A stretch of 12,612 nucleotides of DNA from assembly GCA_028280675.1 (NCBI GenBank), contig JANQLI010000360.1, positions 1-12,612 on the forward strand. The letters run 5' to 3'. Positions 1-5,824 of the stretch are shown one piece after another. Under the pieces are notes generated by a model. It did not search any database. It saw only the letters and a list, made by a program, of their open reading frames with translations, and was not told the origin of the DNA. Source of the stretch: Alphaproteobacteria bacterium. GTDB taxonomy: Bacteria; Pseudomonadota; Alphaproteobacteria; SMXP01. The position numbers and the translations under genes were made by a program. Numbering within the stretch: position 1 is the first letter of the stretch; each line of letters starts with the position of its first letter.

Positions 1-780
1 TCGCAGATGGTCATTATGCAATGGAATGGGGCGACCAGCACCAAAGCGAAACCGATTGCTTTTATTGGGAAAGGTGTGACCTTCGATACGGGCGGTATCT
101 CCTTGAAGCCAGGGGCGGGCATGGAGATGATGAAATGGGATATGGGCGGCGCTGGTACGGTGACCGGTCTCATGCATGCTCTGGCCGCGCGTCAAGCCAA
201 GGTGAATGCGGTTGGCATCATTGGTCTTGTTGAAAATATGCCGGATGGCAACGCACAGCGCCCTGGTGATGTGGTCACTTCTATGTCAGGGCAGACCATT
301 GAGGTGATCAATACCGATGCGGAAGGGCGTCTCGTGTTGGCCGATGCGCTGTGGTACACGCAAGATCGCTTTAAGCCAGAACTCATGGTTGATCTTGCGA
401 CGCTGACAGGGGCGATCATGGTGTCACTCGCCCATGAATATGCTGGGCTCTTTTCCAACAATGATGAGCTCTCGGATAAACTCATCGCGGCAGGCAAAGC
501 CACGGGTGAAGAGCTCTGGCGTATGCCCATGGGGCCAGCCTTCGATAAGATGATCAATTCGAAAATTGCCGATATGAAAAATATCGGCGGGCGCTATGGC
601 GGCTCTACCACAGCGGCGCAATTTCTTGAGCGATTTGTCAATAAAGTGCCGTGGGCGCATCTTGATATTGCGGGTATGGCTTGGCATGACAAAACAGCTC
701 CAACGGTTCCCTCCGGTGGCACAGGGTATGGTGTGCGTTTGCTAAACCAATTTGTCGCCGAAAATTACGAGGAAAAATAG
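1..780 (+). CDS. pepA: Leucyl aminopeptidase (M17), 3' part
   Basis: This is the C-terminal catalytic domain of a cytosolic M17 leucyl aminopeptidase, which removes N-terminal residues from peptides using two metal ions. The reading frame is open from base 1, so the gene starts upstream of the window and only about 259 residues are visible. The metal and catalytic motifs are present: GKGVTFDTGGIS (Lys and Asp ligand), MKWDMGGAG (Asp ligand) and the family signature NTDAEGRLVLADAL (Asp and Glu ligands plus the catalytic Arg). The stop TAG is at 778-780. holC follows after 12 bases; pepA-holC adjacency is common in proteobacteria and supports both calls. The first ATG in the window (base 7) is internal and is not the true start. 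Confidence 0.96.
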   Translation, partial: SQMVIMQWNGATSTKAKPIAFIGKGVTFDTGGISLKPGAGMEMMKWDMGGAGTVTGLMHALAARQAKVNAVGIIGLVENMPDGNAQRPGDVVTSMSGQTIEVINTDAEGRLVLADALWYTQDRFKPELMVDLATLTGAIMVSLAHEYAGLFSNNDELSDKLIAAGKATGEELWRMPMGPAFDKMINSKIADMKNIGGRYGGSTTAAQFLERFVNKVPWAHLDIAGMAWHDKTAPTVPSGGTGYGVRLLNQFVAENYEEK

Positions 781-792
781 TTAAGGGTATTT

Positions 793-1254
793 ATGGCAAA
801 AGACACCACGGAAGTTTGGTTTTATCATCTTGAGCGCGCGACGCTCGAACGCGTGCTGCCTGATCTGCTTGAGAAAACCCTCAAAAAGGGATGGCGTGCA
901 GTGGTGCGTGCGGGCAGTGATGAGCGTATCGACTATATCAACACGCATCTTTGGACATATAATCCAAATCGATTTCTTCCACATGGCGCCGAGAAGGATG
1001 GTCATAGCACCGACCAGCCAATTTACCTGACAACGGATGATGAAAATCCAAATGAGGCCGAAGCGCTGTTCCTCGTTGATGGTGCCGAAGCGGATAATCC
1101 TAGTCGCTATACACGTTGTATCAAAATCTTCGATGGCCGTGATGACGAAGCCGTCGAAGCTGCACGTGCGTATTGGACGAAAGTCAAAGACATCGGGTGT
1201 GATGTCACCTATTGGCAGCAGAACCAAAAAGGTGCTTGGGAACAGAAGGCATAA
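793..1254 (+). CDS. holC: DNA polymerase III chi subunit
   Basis: 153 residues, close to the 147 of E. coli HolC. Chi is a clamp-loader accessory subunit that binds psi and contacts single-strand binding protein during replication. The sequence shows the family pattern: an N-terminal strand (TEVWFYHLE), a helix (LERVLPDLLEKTLKKGWRAVVRAGS), the DERIDYINTHLWTY segment followed by FLPHG, and a later IFDGRDDEAVEAARAYW region. The ATG at 793 is preceded by AAGGG at a suitable distance. It lies 12 bases after pepA and 4 bases before the next gene, so the three are probably co-transcribed. No holD (psi) gene is seen in the window. Confidence 0.93.
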   Translation: MAKDTTEVWFYHLERATLERVLPDLLEKTLKKGWRAVVRAGSDERIDYINTHLWTYNPNRFLPHGAEKDGHSTDQPIYLTTDDENPNEAEALFLVDGAEADNPSRYTRCIKIFDGRDDEAVEAARAYWTKVKDIGCDVTYWQQNQKGAWEQKA

Positions 1255-1258
1255 TAAG

Positions 1259-1651
1259 ATGTCATTTCACTCTCTACTGATAAATCCCCGTGTCTTGATT
1301 TTTGGCGTGCTGTCCTGGGCACTTCCATTCGTCATGTCTTTTTTCTTTTTCACGCCGCAGGGTGAGCTTCTTGTTGCCCAACCGCTTTTCAAATCGCTTA
1401 TGGTTGTTTTGGGCGGCGGCGTGGGCGTCTTTCTTCTTATGCTGACCTTTAAGCGCATTCAGCCAAGTGTTGTCACCGGGGTGTCCATTGGCGTGTTGTG
1501 GTTATTGATCAATTGGTTTCTCGACGCACTGATACTCCTCCCCATGTCGGGTATGAGCATGGGCGAATATATGTACGATATTGGATTGCGTTATCTGCTG
1601 ATCCCCATAATCAGCACGGCCATGGGTGTTGTAGCAGAGCAGCAGCAATAA
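1259..1651 (+). CDS. Small four-helix inner membrane protein, unknown function
   Basis: The frame is open further upstream, but that part overlaps holC. The ATG at 1259, four bases after the holC stop, is preceded by AGAAGG at a 9-base spacing and is the likely start, giving 130 residues. The protein is very hydrophobic, with about four membrane spans near residues 10-28, 43-60, 68-90 and 106-124. A charged cytosolic loop (FKRIQPS) lies between the second and third. A conserved-looking segment, LPMSGMSMGEYMYDIGLRYL, joins spans three and four. I do not recognise a named family and assign no function. Its position suggests translation coupled to holC. Confidence 0.75.
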   Translation: MSFHSLLINPRVLIFGVLSWALPFVMSFFFFTPQGELLVAQPLFKSLMVVLGGGVGVFLLMLTFKRIQPSVVTGVSIGVLWLLINWFLDALILLPMSGMSMGEYMYDIGLRYLLIPIISTAMGVVAEQQQ

Positions 1652-1672
1652 AAGAGGGGGGCGGAACCTCTT
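1652..1672. terminator. Weak hairpin between convergent genes
   Basis: AAGAGG (1652-1657) can pair with CCTCTT (1667-1672) around a 9-base loop. It sits just after the stop of the membrane-protein gene and overlaps the last codon of bfd on the other strand. There is no clear U tract on either side, so termination is only a guess. Confidence 0.3.
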
Positions 1673-1901
1673 AAAGATTCTCGCTTATCCGTGACGCAGG
1701 AGCGTTGTCATTCGCAATAGGGAGGGCATTTGCTGCGCTTGTGTTATGTTTATCGACTTCTTCTGTGATCTCATCTTCGCATGCGCCGCATTGGGGTGTG
1801 CAGCCATGATGGCCGTGGACCTCACGCCAGCATTTGGCTCCTGCGTCCACGGCGTCTTTGATGTTTCGTTGATTTAATGCATTGCAATTGCAAACAAACA
1901 T
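1671..1901 (-). CDS. bfd: Bacterioferritin-associated ferredoxin, [2Fe-2S]
   Basis: A small BFD-like [2Fe-2S] protein that by family role binds bacterioferritin and passes electrons to its haem, releasing stored iron. With the start at 1901 it has 76 residues and begins MFVCNC, matching the usual MYVCLC opening of Bfd. The four expected cluster ligands are then Cys4, Cys6, Cys38 and Cys41 (CxC-x31-CxxC); Cys24 and Cys34 are extra. An upstream in-frame ATG at 1916 would add five residues, but its AGTAGG abuts the codon, while AGGATGG serves the 1901 start. The C-terminal tail after residue 50 is longer than in E. coli Bfd (64 residues). It is divergent from bfr and has a Fur-like box in its promoter. 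Confidence 0.88.
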   Translation of the reverse strand: MFVCNCNALNQRNIKDAVDAGAKCWREVHGHHGCTPQCGACEDEITEEVDKHNTSAANALPIANDNAPASRISENL

Positions 1902-1936
1902 CGGATTACATACCATCCTACTGTATTAACGCGCTC

Positions 1937-1966
1937 TTTCTACTTGAGAATGATTATCAATGTCAA
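1937..1966 (-). promoter_or_regulatory. Probable bfd promoter
   Basis: On the minus strand there is a perfect -35 TTGACA (plus 1961-1966), an 18-base spacer and a -10-like TAGAAA (plus 1937-1942). The start codon at 1901 would follow a leader of about 30 bases. The spacer holds most of the Fur-like box, so a bound repressor would block polymerase directly. Confidence 0.5.
1946..1964. promoter_or_regulatory. Fur-box-like operator between bfd and bfr
   Basis: The 19 bases gagaatgattatcaatgtc match the classical Fur box GATAATGATAATCATTATC at 15 of 19 positions. It overlaps the predicted bfd promoter and lies about 80 bases upstream of the bfr start. Iron-bound Fur would be expected to repress bfd when iron is plentiful. 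Another member of the Fur superfamily (for example Irr in some alphaproteobacteria) is possible; the protein that binds cannot be told from the DNA alone. Confidence 0.6.
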
Positions 1967-2042
1967 GTTAAGAAAGTGTGGCATTCTGACCCATAATTCA
2001 TAGCCGCCAGCCATTAAGACGGCGCATAAGGAGACAATATAC

Positions 2043-2528
2043 ATGAAGGGCGAAAAAGATGTTTTGATGCATCTCAATCTTATTCTCAAAAATGAGCTCA
2101 CGGCGATTAACCAGTATTTTCTTCATGCACGTATGCTCAAAGACTGGGGATATGAACGTCTTGGCCACAAGGTCTACAAAGAATCGATTGGTGAGATGAA
2201 ACATGCCGATATGCTGATCGAGCGTATATTGATGCTTGATGGCCTTCCCAATCTGCAAGATCTCGGCAAGTTGCATATTGGTGAAAATGTCCCAGAGATG
2301 CTTGAAAGCGATCTCGGGGTTGAGACGACCAATCAAGGCTGTCTGAAAACAGCCATCGCGCTATGTGAAGAGAAAAAGGATTATGTCTCACGCGAAATCT
2401 TCGAGCATATTCTCGAAGAAACGGAAGAGCATATCGATTGGCTCGAAACCCAGCAAAACCGTATCGATCAGGCCGGGTTGCCGAATTATCTTCAAGAGCA
2501 CATGTACAAAGAGGACTCCTCGTCCTGA
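2043..2528 (+). CDS. bfr: Bacterioferritin (haem ferritin), altered ferroxidase site
   Basis: 161 residues, the normal length for Bfr, a 24-subunit cytosolic iron-storage cage with haem between subunit pairs. It aligns without gaps to E. coli Bfr over residues 1-135 (MKGE..., NELTAINQYFLHARM, LPNLQDLGKL, HIDWLET). The haem ligand Met52 and ferroxidase residues Glu18, Glu51, His54, Glu94 and His130 are present. Position 127, normally a bridging Glu three residues before His130, is Thr (ILEETEEH), and Asp50 beside the site is Gly. The gene has AAGGAG (2028-2033) nine bases before the ATG. It diverges from bfd, which fits a storage and release pair. The subunit may have reduced ferroxidase activity or work with a second Bfr subunit; that is inference. 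Confidence 0.95.
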   Translation: MKGEKDVLMHLNLILKNELTAINQYFLHARMLKDWGYERLGHKVYKESIGEMKHADMLIERILMLDGLPNLQDLGKLHIGENVPEMLESDLGVETTNQGCLKTAIALCEEKKDYVSREIFEHILEETEEHIDWLETQQNRIDQAGLPNYLQEHMYKEDSSS

Positions 2529-2538
2529 CTATATCCTG

Positions 2539-3024
2539 TTAGGCGTGACCGATTGAGCGCACCGTCGGCGCGGTGATCTCCGCAACCGGCGTACTCAAGT
2601 TGATGTCGGGTGTGCGAATTTCAAGACCGCGCCTTGCAAAAGCTGTACTGAACGATGTGGCGTAGGACAGGGCGAAGTCCGTTTGTGTTGAGGCGAGTAT
2701 CCAGGTGAGATGTGCCTTACACAGGGCCTCATCGGCGTCTTGGGCGGCTGCCAGTGCCGCGATCAGGCTCAGCTCATCCGCTGTGATCTGAATATACCCT
2801 GTTGGCATGAGAATCACTTTCCGTGAGCCATTTTTGCCAATTTCTCGCGCAAGGCGCGCGAGTGCAATGAGAGCCGCTCCACCATCGTCTTGAAGGGTAC
2901 GGTGATAGCCCTCAGCGAGGGTTTTGCACCGGCTGCAGCCCATCGCACAGGCGCGAAATCCCCAAAGCGCCATACCGGCGCCGAATCCCAAATCCTCTAA
3001 AGTCAAATCGTTTACAATCGACAA
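2539..3024 (-). CDS. Unknown protein with CxxxCxxC motif, Fur-box upstream
   Basis: A 161-residue protein I do not recognise. The start is TTG at 3024, supported by AAGGAG (plus 3033-3038) eight bases upstream; the next residues read SIVNDLTLEDLGFGAG. Near the N terminus is Cys26-x3-Cys30-x2-Cys33, and a fourth Cys lies at about 102. The spacing resembles a radical-SAM cluster motif, but the protein is far too short for that family. Metal or Fe-S binding is conceivable and unproven. The rest is mostly helical and Ala/Leu-rich, with no clear membrane span. It converges with bfr, the two stops being only 10 bases apart, and a near-perfect Fur-like palindrome lies about 90 bases upstream. An iron-related role is suggested by context only. 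Confidence 0.78.
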   Translation of the reverse strand: MSIVNDLTLEDLGFGAGMALWGFRACAMGCSRCKTLAEGYHRTLQDDGGAALIALARLAREIGKNGSRKVILMPTGYIQITADELSLIAALAAAQDADEALCKAHLTWILASTQTDFALSYATSFSTAFARRGLEIRTPDINLSTPVAEITAPTVRSIGHA

Positions 3025-3112
3025 TTTTAAATCTCCTTAAATATCAAGTATTTAGTCTTCACTCTCGTTGTGACGTGTTCTCCGCTGAAGAGGATGAATG
3101 ATTTCTATTAGA

Positions 3113-3137
3113 TTTGCAAATGATAATCATTCGCAAA
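3113..3137. promoter_or_regulatory. Near-perfect Fur-like palindrome
   Basis: A 25-base palindrome centred on 3125, with 11 of 12 base pairs matching across the dyad (only 3118/3132 fails). Its core AATGATAATCATT is the classical Fur box core, and bases 3116-3134 match the 19-base consensus at 15 positions. It stands 89 bases upstream of the TTG-started gene on the minus strand, which is the natural target. I could not place a convincing -35/-10 pair around it. Confidence 0.72.
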
Positions 3138-3263
3138 TTGTCGCACCCTCTAGGGTTTATGGGTTTCATTAGGTTTGAGGGGCGATGCTAAGCGGAGATG
3201 TTGACGCGTATATGCGGCTACACCAAGCGAAAGACTACTGCAGTGGTAATTGCGTGTGAGGGA

Positions 3264-3959
3264 TCACAAGCTCGGCTCAAGGACGGGCCACAAAATCGGC
3301 TCTACAATCCAGAAGACAAATTCAAGCGCACTGCCGAGCACAATCATGAGCGGATTCACGTCTGTAAGACTCGCGAGCAAACTTGAGCCGAAGATCAAAA
3401 TGATAATTGGCATCATGCCGAATTGTTCCATATGAGCGACCCAGCGCTGCGCACCGTAGGGGCCATAGGCTTGAAGGACCTTTGACCCGTCAAGTGGTGG
3501 GAGCGGGATCATATTAAAGGCTGCAAGAATCGTATTGATCATGATGGAATTGACGGCGTTGATTTGCATCCAATTAGCCACCACCGGCGAAAAGAAGACC
3601 GATAGCTTAAAGGCAATCACAGAGACAATGATGAGGAGCACATTGGCGAGGGGACCTGCTGCTGCGACTTTGCCAATATCGTGCGGCAGTTGACGCAAAT
3701 TTCTGTAATTGACAGGCACGGGTTTCGCCCATCCGAATAGAAAAGGAGACCCGATCAAAATCAAAATCGCGGGAAAAGCAATCGTGCCCATAGGGTCCAC
3801 ATGGGCGATGGGATTAAACGACACACGGCCTAAAGATTTAGCGGTGGGATCGCCCAATTTGTCTGCGGCCCATGCATGTCCTGCCTCGTGGAGTGTGATT
3901 GCTAGCAGTACCGGCAAGGCCCAGACGGAAATGCCATACATGATTGTGTTGAAATCCAT
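3264..3959 (-). CDS. M50 (site-2 type) membrane metalloprotease
   Basis: An intramembrane zinc protease of the S2P/rhomboid-unrelated M50 family, which cuts membrane-bound substrates. In the 231-residue form starting at 3959 the zinc motif HEAGH is at residues 24-28 in the first span, and the second-site motif NMIPLPPLDG is at 149-158, supplying the third (Asp) ligand. The family features GWAKPVPVN and AAGPLANVLL lie between them. There are about five to six membrane spans and no PDZ or CBS domain, so it is the compact subtype. The start at 3959 has GAGG nine bases upstream. An in-frame ATG at 4022 would add 21 residues but has no ribosome binding site. The substrate is unknown, and no sigma or anti-sigma gene is adjacent. 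Confidence 0.9.
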   Translation of the reverse strand: MDFNTIMYGISVWALPVLLAITLHEAGHAWAADKLGDPTAKSLGRVSFNPIAHVDPMGTIAFPAILILIGSPFLFGWAKPVPVNYRNLRQLPHDIGKVAAAGPLANVLLIIVSVIAFKLSVFFSPVVANWMQINAVNSIMINTILAAFNMIPLPPLDGSKVLQAYGPYGAQRWVAHMEQFGMMPIIILIFGSSLLASLTDVNPLMIVLGSALEFVFWIVEPILWPVLEPSL

Positions 3960-4045
3960 CTGAAGGGGCCTCGTTGTCCACGCACCTGCGTTCCACTTTA
4001 CAGGAACATAGGTTGTTTTCATCCATTTGTGTAGATCAATGGCAT

Positions 4046-4075
4046 TAGATACTTGATTCTAAAGCGCATTCCCAA
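4046..4075 (-). promoter_or_regulatory. Possible promoter of the M50 protease gene
   Basis: Minus-strand TTGGGA (plus 4070-4075), an 18-base spacer and TATCTA (plus 4046-4051) form a weak sigma-70-like pair. Transcription would begin near 4039, upstream of the preferred start at 3959, leaving little leader before the alternative 4022 start. Confidence 0.28.
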
Positions 4076-4088
4076 AAAAGGTGTCTAG

Positions 4089-4104
4089 TGTGATGACTGT
4101 CACA
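4089..4104. promoter_or_regulatory. CRP-family operator, perfect TGTGA-N6-TCACA
   Basis: TGTGA (4089-4093) and TCACA (4100-4104) are separated by six bases, an exact match to the CRP core consensus. The centre is at 4096.5. TAGTCT at 4126-4131 would be the -10 of a promoter starting at about 4138, which puts this site at exactly -41.5, the class II CRP position. It could instead act on the divergent protease promoter, where it would sit near -57. The regulator may be CRP or another CRP/FNR-family protein. Confidence 0.6.
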
Positions 4105-4125
4105 TCGCGCTCATCAGATGAACCC

Positions 4126-4131
4126 TAGTCT
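4126..4131 (+). promoter_or_regulatory. Candidate -10 element of the small transcription unit
   Basis: TAGTCT keeps the key T, A and final T of the -10 consensus and is placed as expected if the CRP-like site acts at -41.5. There is no good -35, as is usual for activator-dependent promoters. Confidence 0.35.
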
Positions 4132-4141
4132 TCTTCTCAAC

Positions 4142-4162
4142 GGTTGGGGATGAGCCCGAACC
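4142..4162 (+). other. Leader hairpin upstream of the 33-codon ORF
   Basis: GGTT (4142-4145) pairs with AACC (4159-4162) and GGG (4147-4149) with CCC (4155-4157) around the loop ATGAG, with one G-G mismatch. If transcription starts near 4138 this stem-loop is the 5' end of the RNA and could protect it. A six-codon ATG...TGA frame (4150-4170) starts in the loop; whether it is translated is unknown. Confidence 0.4.
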
Positions 4163-4182
4163 AAGACTGACGGAGAAGAAAA

Positions 4183-4284
4183 ATGTCTTTTTGGAATGCC
4201 ATTGAATTGGTGACCTACAGCACAATTTTTGTCACCGTGATGACCACAGCAACGCGCGCTCTTGAAGCCATCGTGATCGTTTAA
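4183..4284 (+). CDS. Small membrane protein, 33 residues, unknown
   Basis: A short ORF beginning MSFWNAIEL and ending ATRALEAIVIV. It is preceded by GGAGA (4172-4176) at about a 6-base spacing and stops with TAA at 4282-4284. The sequence is hydrophobic and Thr/Val-rich, consistent with one membrane helix at about residues 9-23, with an aromatic N terminus and a single Arg at 25. It sits in an otherwise gene-free stretch of 342 bases, with a CRP-like site and -10 upstream and a strong terminator 48 bases downstream, so it looks like a self-contained transcription unit. I recognise no family. It may be a small membrane regulator, a toxin-like peptide, or the incidental coding part of a small RNA. 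No antisense RNA or partner was found. Confidence 0.5.
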   Translation: MSFWNAIELVTYSTIFVTVMTTATRALEAIVIV

Positions 4285-4332
4285 GGACTCAGCAATGTAA
4301 GTAAGGTAAGAATATGCTTTGTGCTTCTTTCT

Positions 4333-4366
4333 AAGACCCGCCTATTACCGGCGGGTCTTTTGTTTT
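4333..4366 (+). terminator. Strong intrinsic terminator of the small unit
   Basis: A perfect 10-bp stem, AAGACCCGCC (4333-4342) with GGCGGGTCTT (4350-4359), a 7-base loop and the T-rich run TTTTGTTTT on the plus strand. It ends transcripts from the 33-codon ORF. On the minus strand it follows the Mur ligase stop directly but has no good U tract there (TTAGAAAG), so it favours the plus strand. Confidence 0.85.
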
Positions 4367-5768
4367 AGGAGGAAAGTTGCGTCAGGAGGTCTTTTGCAAA
4401 GATGGACAGGGTATCATCGCGCGCGCCCATGACAACAATGCGGTCTCCTGGTTTTGCGATCTCAAGAATTTTCGCGCCACATGCCGCGCGGTCTTTTAAT
4501 GCGTATGCGTTGCGGCCTTTGGCGGACACGCCTACAATGATGTCTGTATTTGTCACGCTTCTATCCACGGTCCCGCCAAAATAAACAGGTGGTGGCATGA
4601 GCAGCACATCTTCTTCTGACAGATTTGTTGCAAAGTTCGTGATCAATTGATCTTTCATCAGTTTTAACGGACCAAAACCATGCGGCTGGAACATCACAAC
4701 CAATCGCCCAGGAAAATCATGCAATGTGTTTAAACTCGCTGTAATCTTATCTGGATTATGTCCAAAATCATCAATCACTGTTATGCCATTCGCTGTGCCA
4801 ACAAACTCCAGACGGCGGCGAATCCCTTGAAAAGAACTGAGCGATGCGGCTGCATCGGCTAGCGATACTCCGCAGGCACGTGCTGCCGCCACAGCCGCCA
4901 GCGCATTCGATACATTGTGACGGCCCGGCATATGTAAATGAATGTCAGCGCTTTCCTGCGAGGATGTTTCGATCACGCGAAAGCGAATCCCCTCAGAAGC
5001 AGGGTTGAGATCTGCGGCAAGAAAATTTGCTGTCTTAGTCTCCAGGCTATAGGTCAATCGTTCTTCGGCGAGACGCCCGGCTGCTAATGTTGCTGCCTCA
5101 TCATTGTCGAGATTTAAAATAGCCATCTTTGATTTGCCGACAAAATGCCGAAAGAGGGCGCGCAGCTCATCCATTGTTTTGTGATCTAACGCAATGTTAT
5201 TCACAAGCGCGATTGTTGGGCTATAGCGCGCGATGGAGCCGTCACTCTCATCGACTTCACTGACAAAGAGATCCCTTTGTCCTACAACAGCGCTGGCGAA
5301 GGGCGCGTCATCCGCGGCAAAGTTTTTCATCACCGCCCCATTCATGATGGTCGGGGTCAAACCTTGGTCATGTAAAATCCAACCGATCATGCCTGTGGTG
5401 GTGGATTTACCACTGGTGCCTGCGACGCCGATGCTTTTTGGGGCCGCATTAAAAAGCTGTGACAATAATTCAGCCCGGTCCATTCGGGTCGCGCCGACAT
5501 CTTTCGCCGCTTTGACATCGGGAATCGTGTCTTCCACAGCGGCTGAGGCGACGAGAATTTGATTCGCCTCTGTAAGGCCGCTGCCATCTTGAGGAAACAG
5601 CGTGATCCCTTGCGCTCGCAAATAATCGAACTTTGCTGTTGTATGGCCCTGATCAAGAGAGCGGTCAGATCCCGCCACATTATGGCCTTGTCCGGCGACG
5701 ATCATCGCCAGAGGCAGCATGCCGCTTCCACCGATGCCGCAGAAGAAATAGTGTTTATTAACGCTCAT
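4365..5768 (-). CDS. Mur ligase of the MurC/Mpl type, probably peptidoglycan recycling
   Basis: 467 residues with the three Mur ligase domains: an N-terminal Rossmann-like UDP-binding part (FFCGIGGSGM, residues 8-17), a central ATPase (P-loop GTSGKST 117-123, EVDESDGS 171-178, NNIALDH 190-196) and a C-terminal domain (HNVSNALAA 284-292, DDFGHNP 333-339, FQPHGFGP). The family joins L-Ala (MurC) or a recovered tripeptide (Mpl) to UDP-MurNAc in the cytosol. Two signature positions differ from classical MurC/Mpl: Ser for His in GTHGKT and Asn for the second His in DDYGHHP. The gene is away from any division and cell-wall cluster and diverges from an LD-carboxypeptidase, which favours a recycling role over the essential MurC step. 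The substrate cannot be settled from sequence alone. Confidence 0.85.
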   Translation of the reverse strand: MSVNKHYFFCGIGGSGMLPLAMIVAGQGHNVAGSDRSLDQGHTTAKFDYLRAQGITLFPQDGSGLTEANQILVASAAVEDTIPDVKAAKDVGATRMDRAELLSQLFNAAPKSIGVAGTSGKSTTTGMIGWILHDQGLTPTIMNGAVMKNFAADDAPFASAVVGQRDLFVSEVDESDGSIARYSPTIALVNNIALDHKTMDELRALFRHFVGKSKMAILNLDNDEAATLAAGRLAEERLTYSLETKTANFLAADLNPASEGIRFRVIETSSQESADIHLHMPGRHNVSNALAAVAAARACGVSLADAAASLSSFQGIRRRLEFVGTANGITVIDDFGHNPDKITASLNTLHDFPGRLVVMFQPHGFGPLKLMKDQLITNFATNLSEEDVLLMPPPVYFGGTVDRSVTNTDIIVGVSAKGRNAYALKDRAACGAKILEIAKPGDRIVVMGARDDTLSIFAKDLLTQLSS

Positions 5769-5824
5769 GCGGTATAGGTATAGGGGCTACATGTGAATAG
5801 CAAATGAATGTTGAAGGATGCGCG
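5769..5824. promoter_or_regulatory. Shared divergent promoter region, Mur ligase / LD-carboxypeptidase
   Basis: Only 56 bases separate the two start codons, so both promoters must overlap here or lie in the coding regions. It contains the direct repeat GGTATAGGTATA (5771-5782). On the minus strand this reads as two TATACC hexamers close to the Mur ligase ATG, with a TTGCTA upstream (15 or 21 bases away), so that mRNA may have a very short leader. GAAGGA (5813-5818) is the ribosome binding site of the plus-strand gene. Confidence 0.45.

Noticed and set aside
424..687. Minus-strand ORFs inside pepA
   Set aside because: They are shadows of a strongly conserved plus-strand gene and encode no recognisable protein.
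1037..1258. 74-codon N-terminal extension of the small membrane protein
   Set aside because: This part lies wholly within holC in another frame and is basic and non-membrane. The ATG at 1259 with AGAAGG upstream explains the gene better.
2511..2526. Hairpin AGGAC/GTCCT at the 3' end of bfr
   Set aside because: The stem is only 5 bp, sits inside the coding sequence and has no U tract, so I do not call it a terminator.
2946..2949. Radical-SAM reading of the CxxxCxxC motif in the unknown protein
   Set aside because: The spacing matches, but the protein is 161 residues with no TIM-barrel features, so the family cannot apply.
3198..3386. 62-codon plus-strand ORF between the Fur palindrome and the M50 gene
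   Set aside because: It has no ribosome binding site, overlaps the 3' end of the M50 gene on the other strand by about 120 bases, and the peptide is a low-quality basic sequence.
3960..4022. 21-residue N-terminal extension of the M50 protease
   Set aside because: There is no ribosome binding site at 4022, the added residues do not look like an M50 N terminus, and the possible promoter leaves almost no leader.
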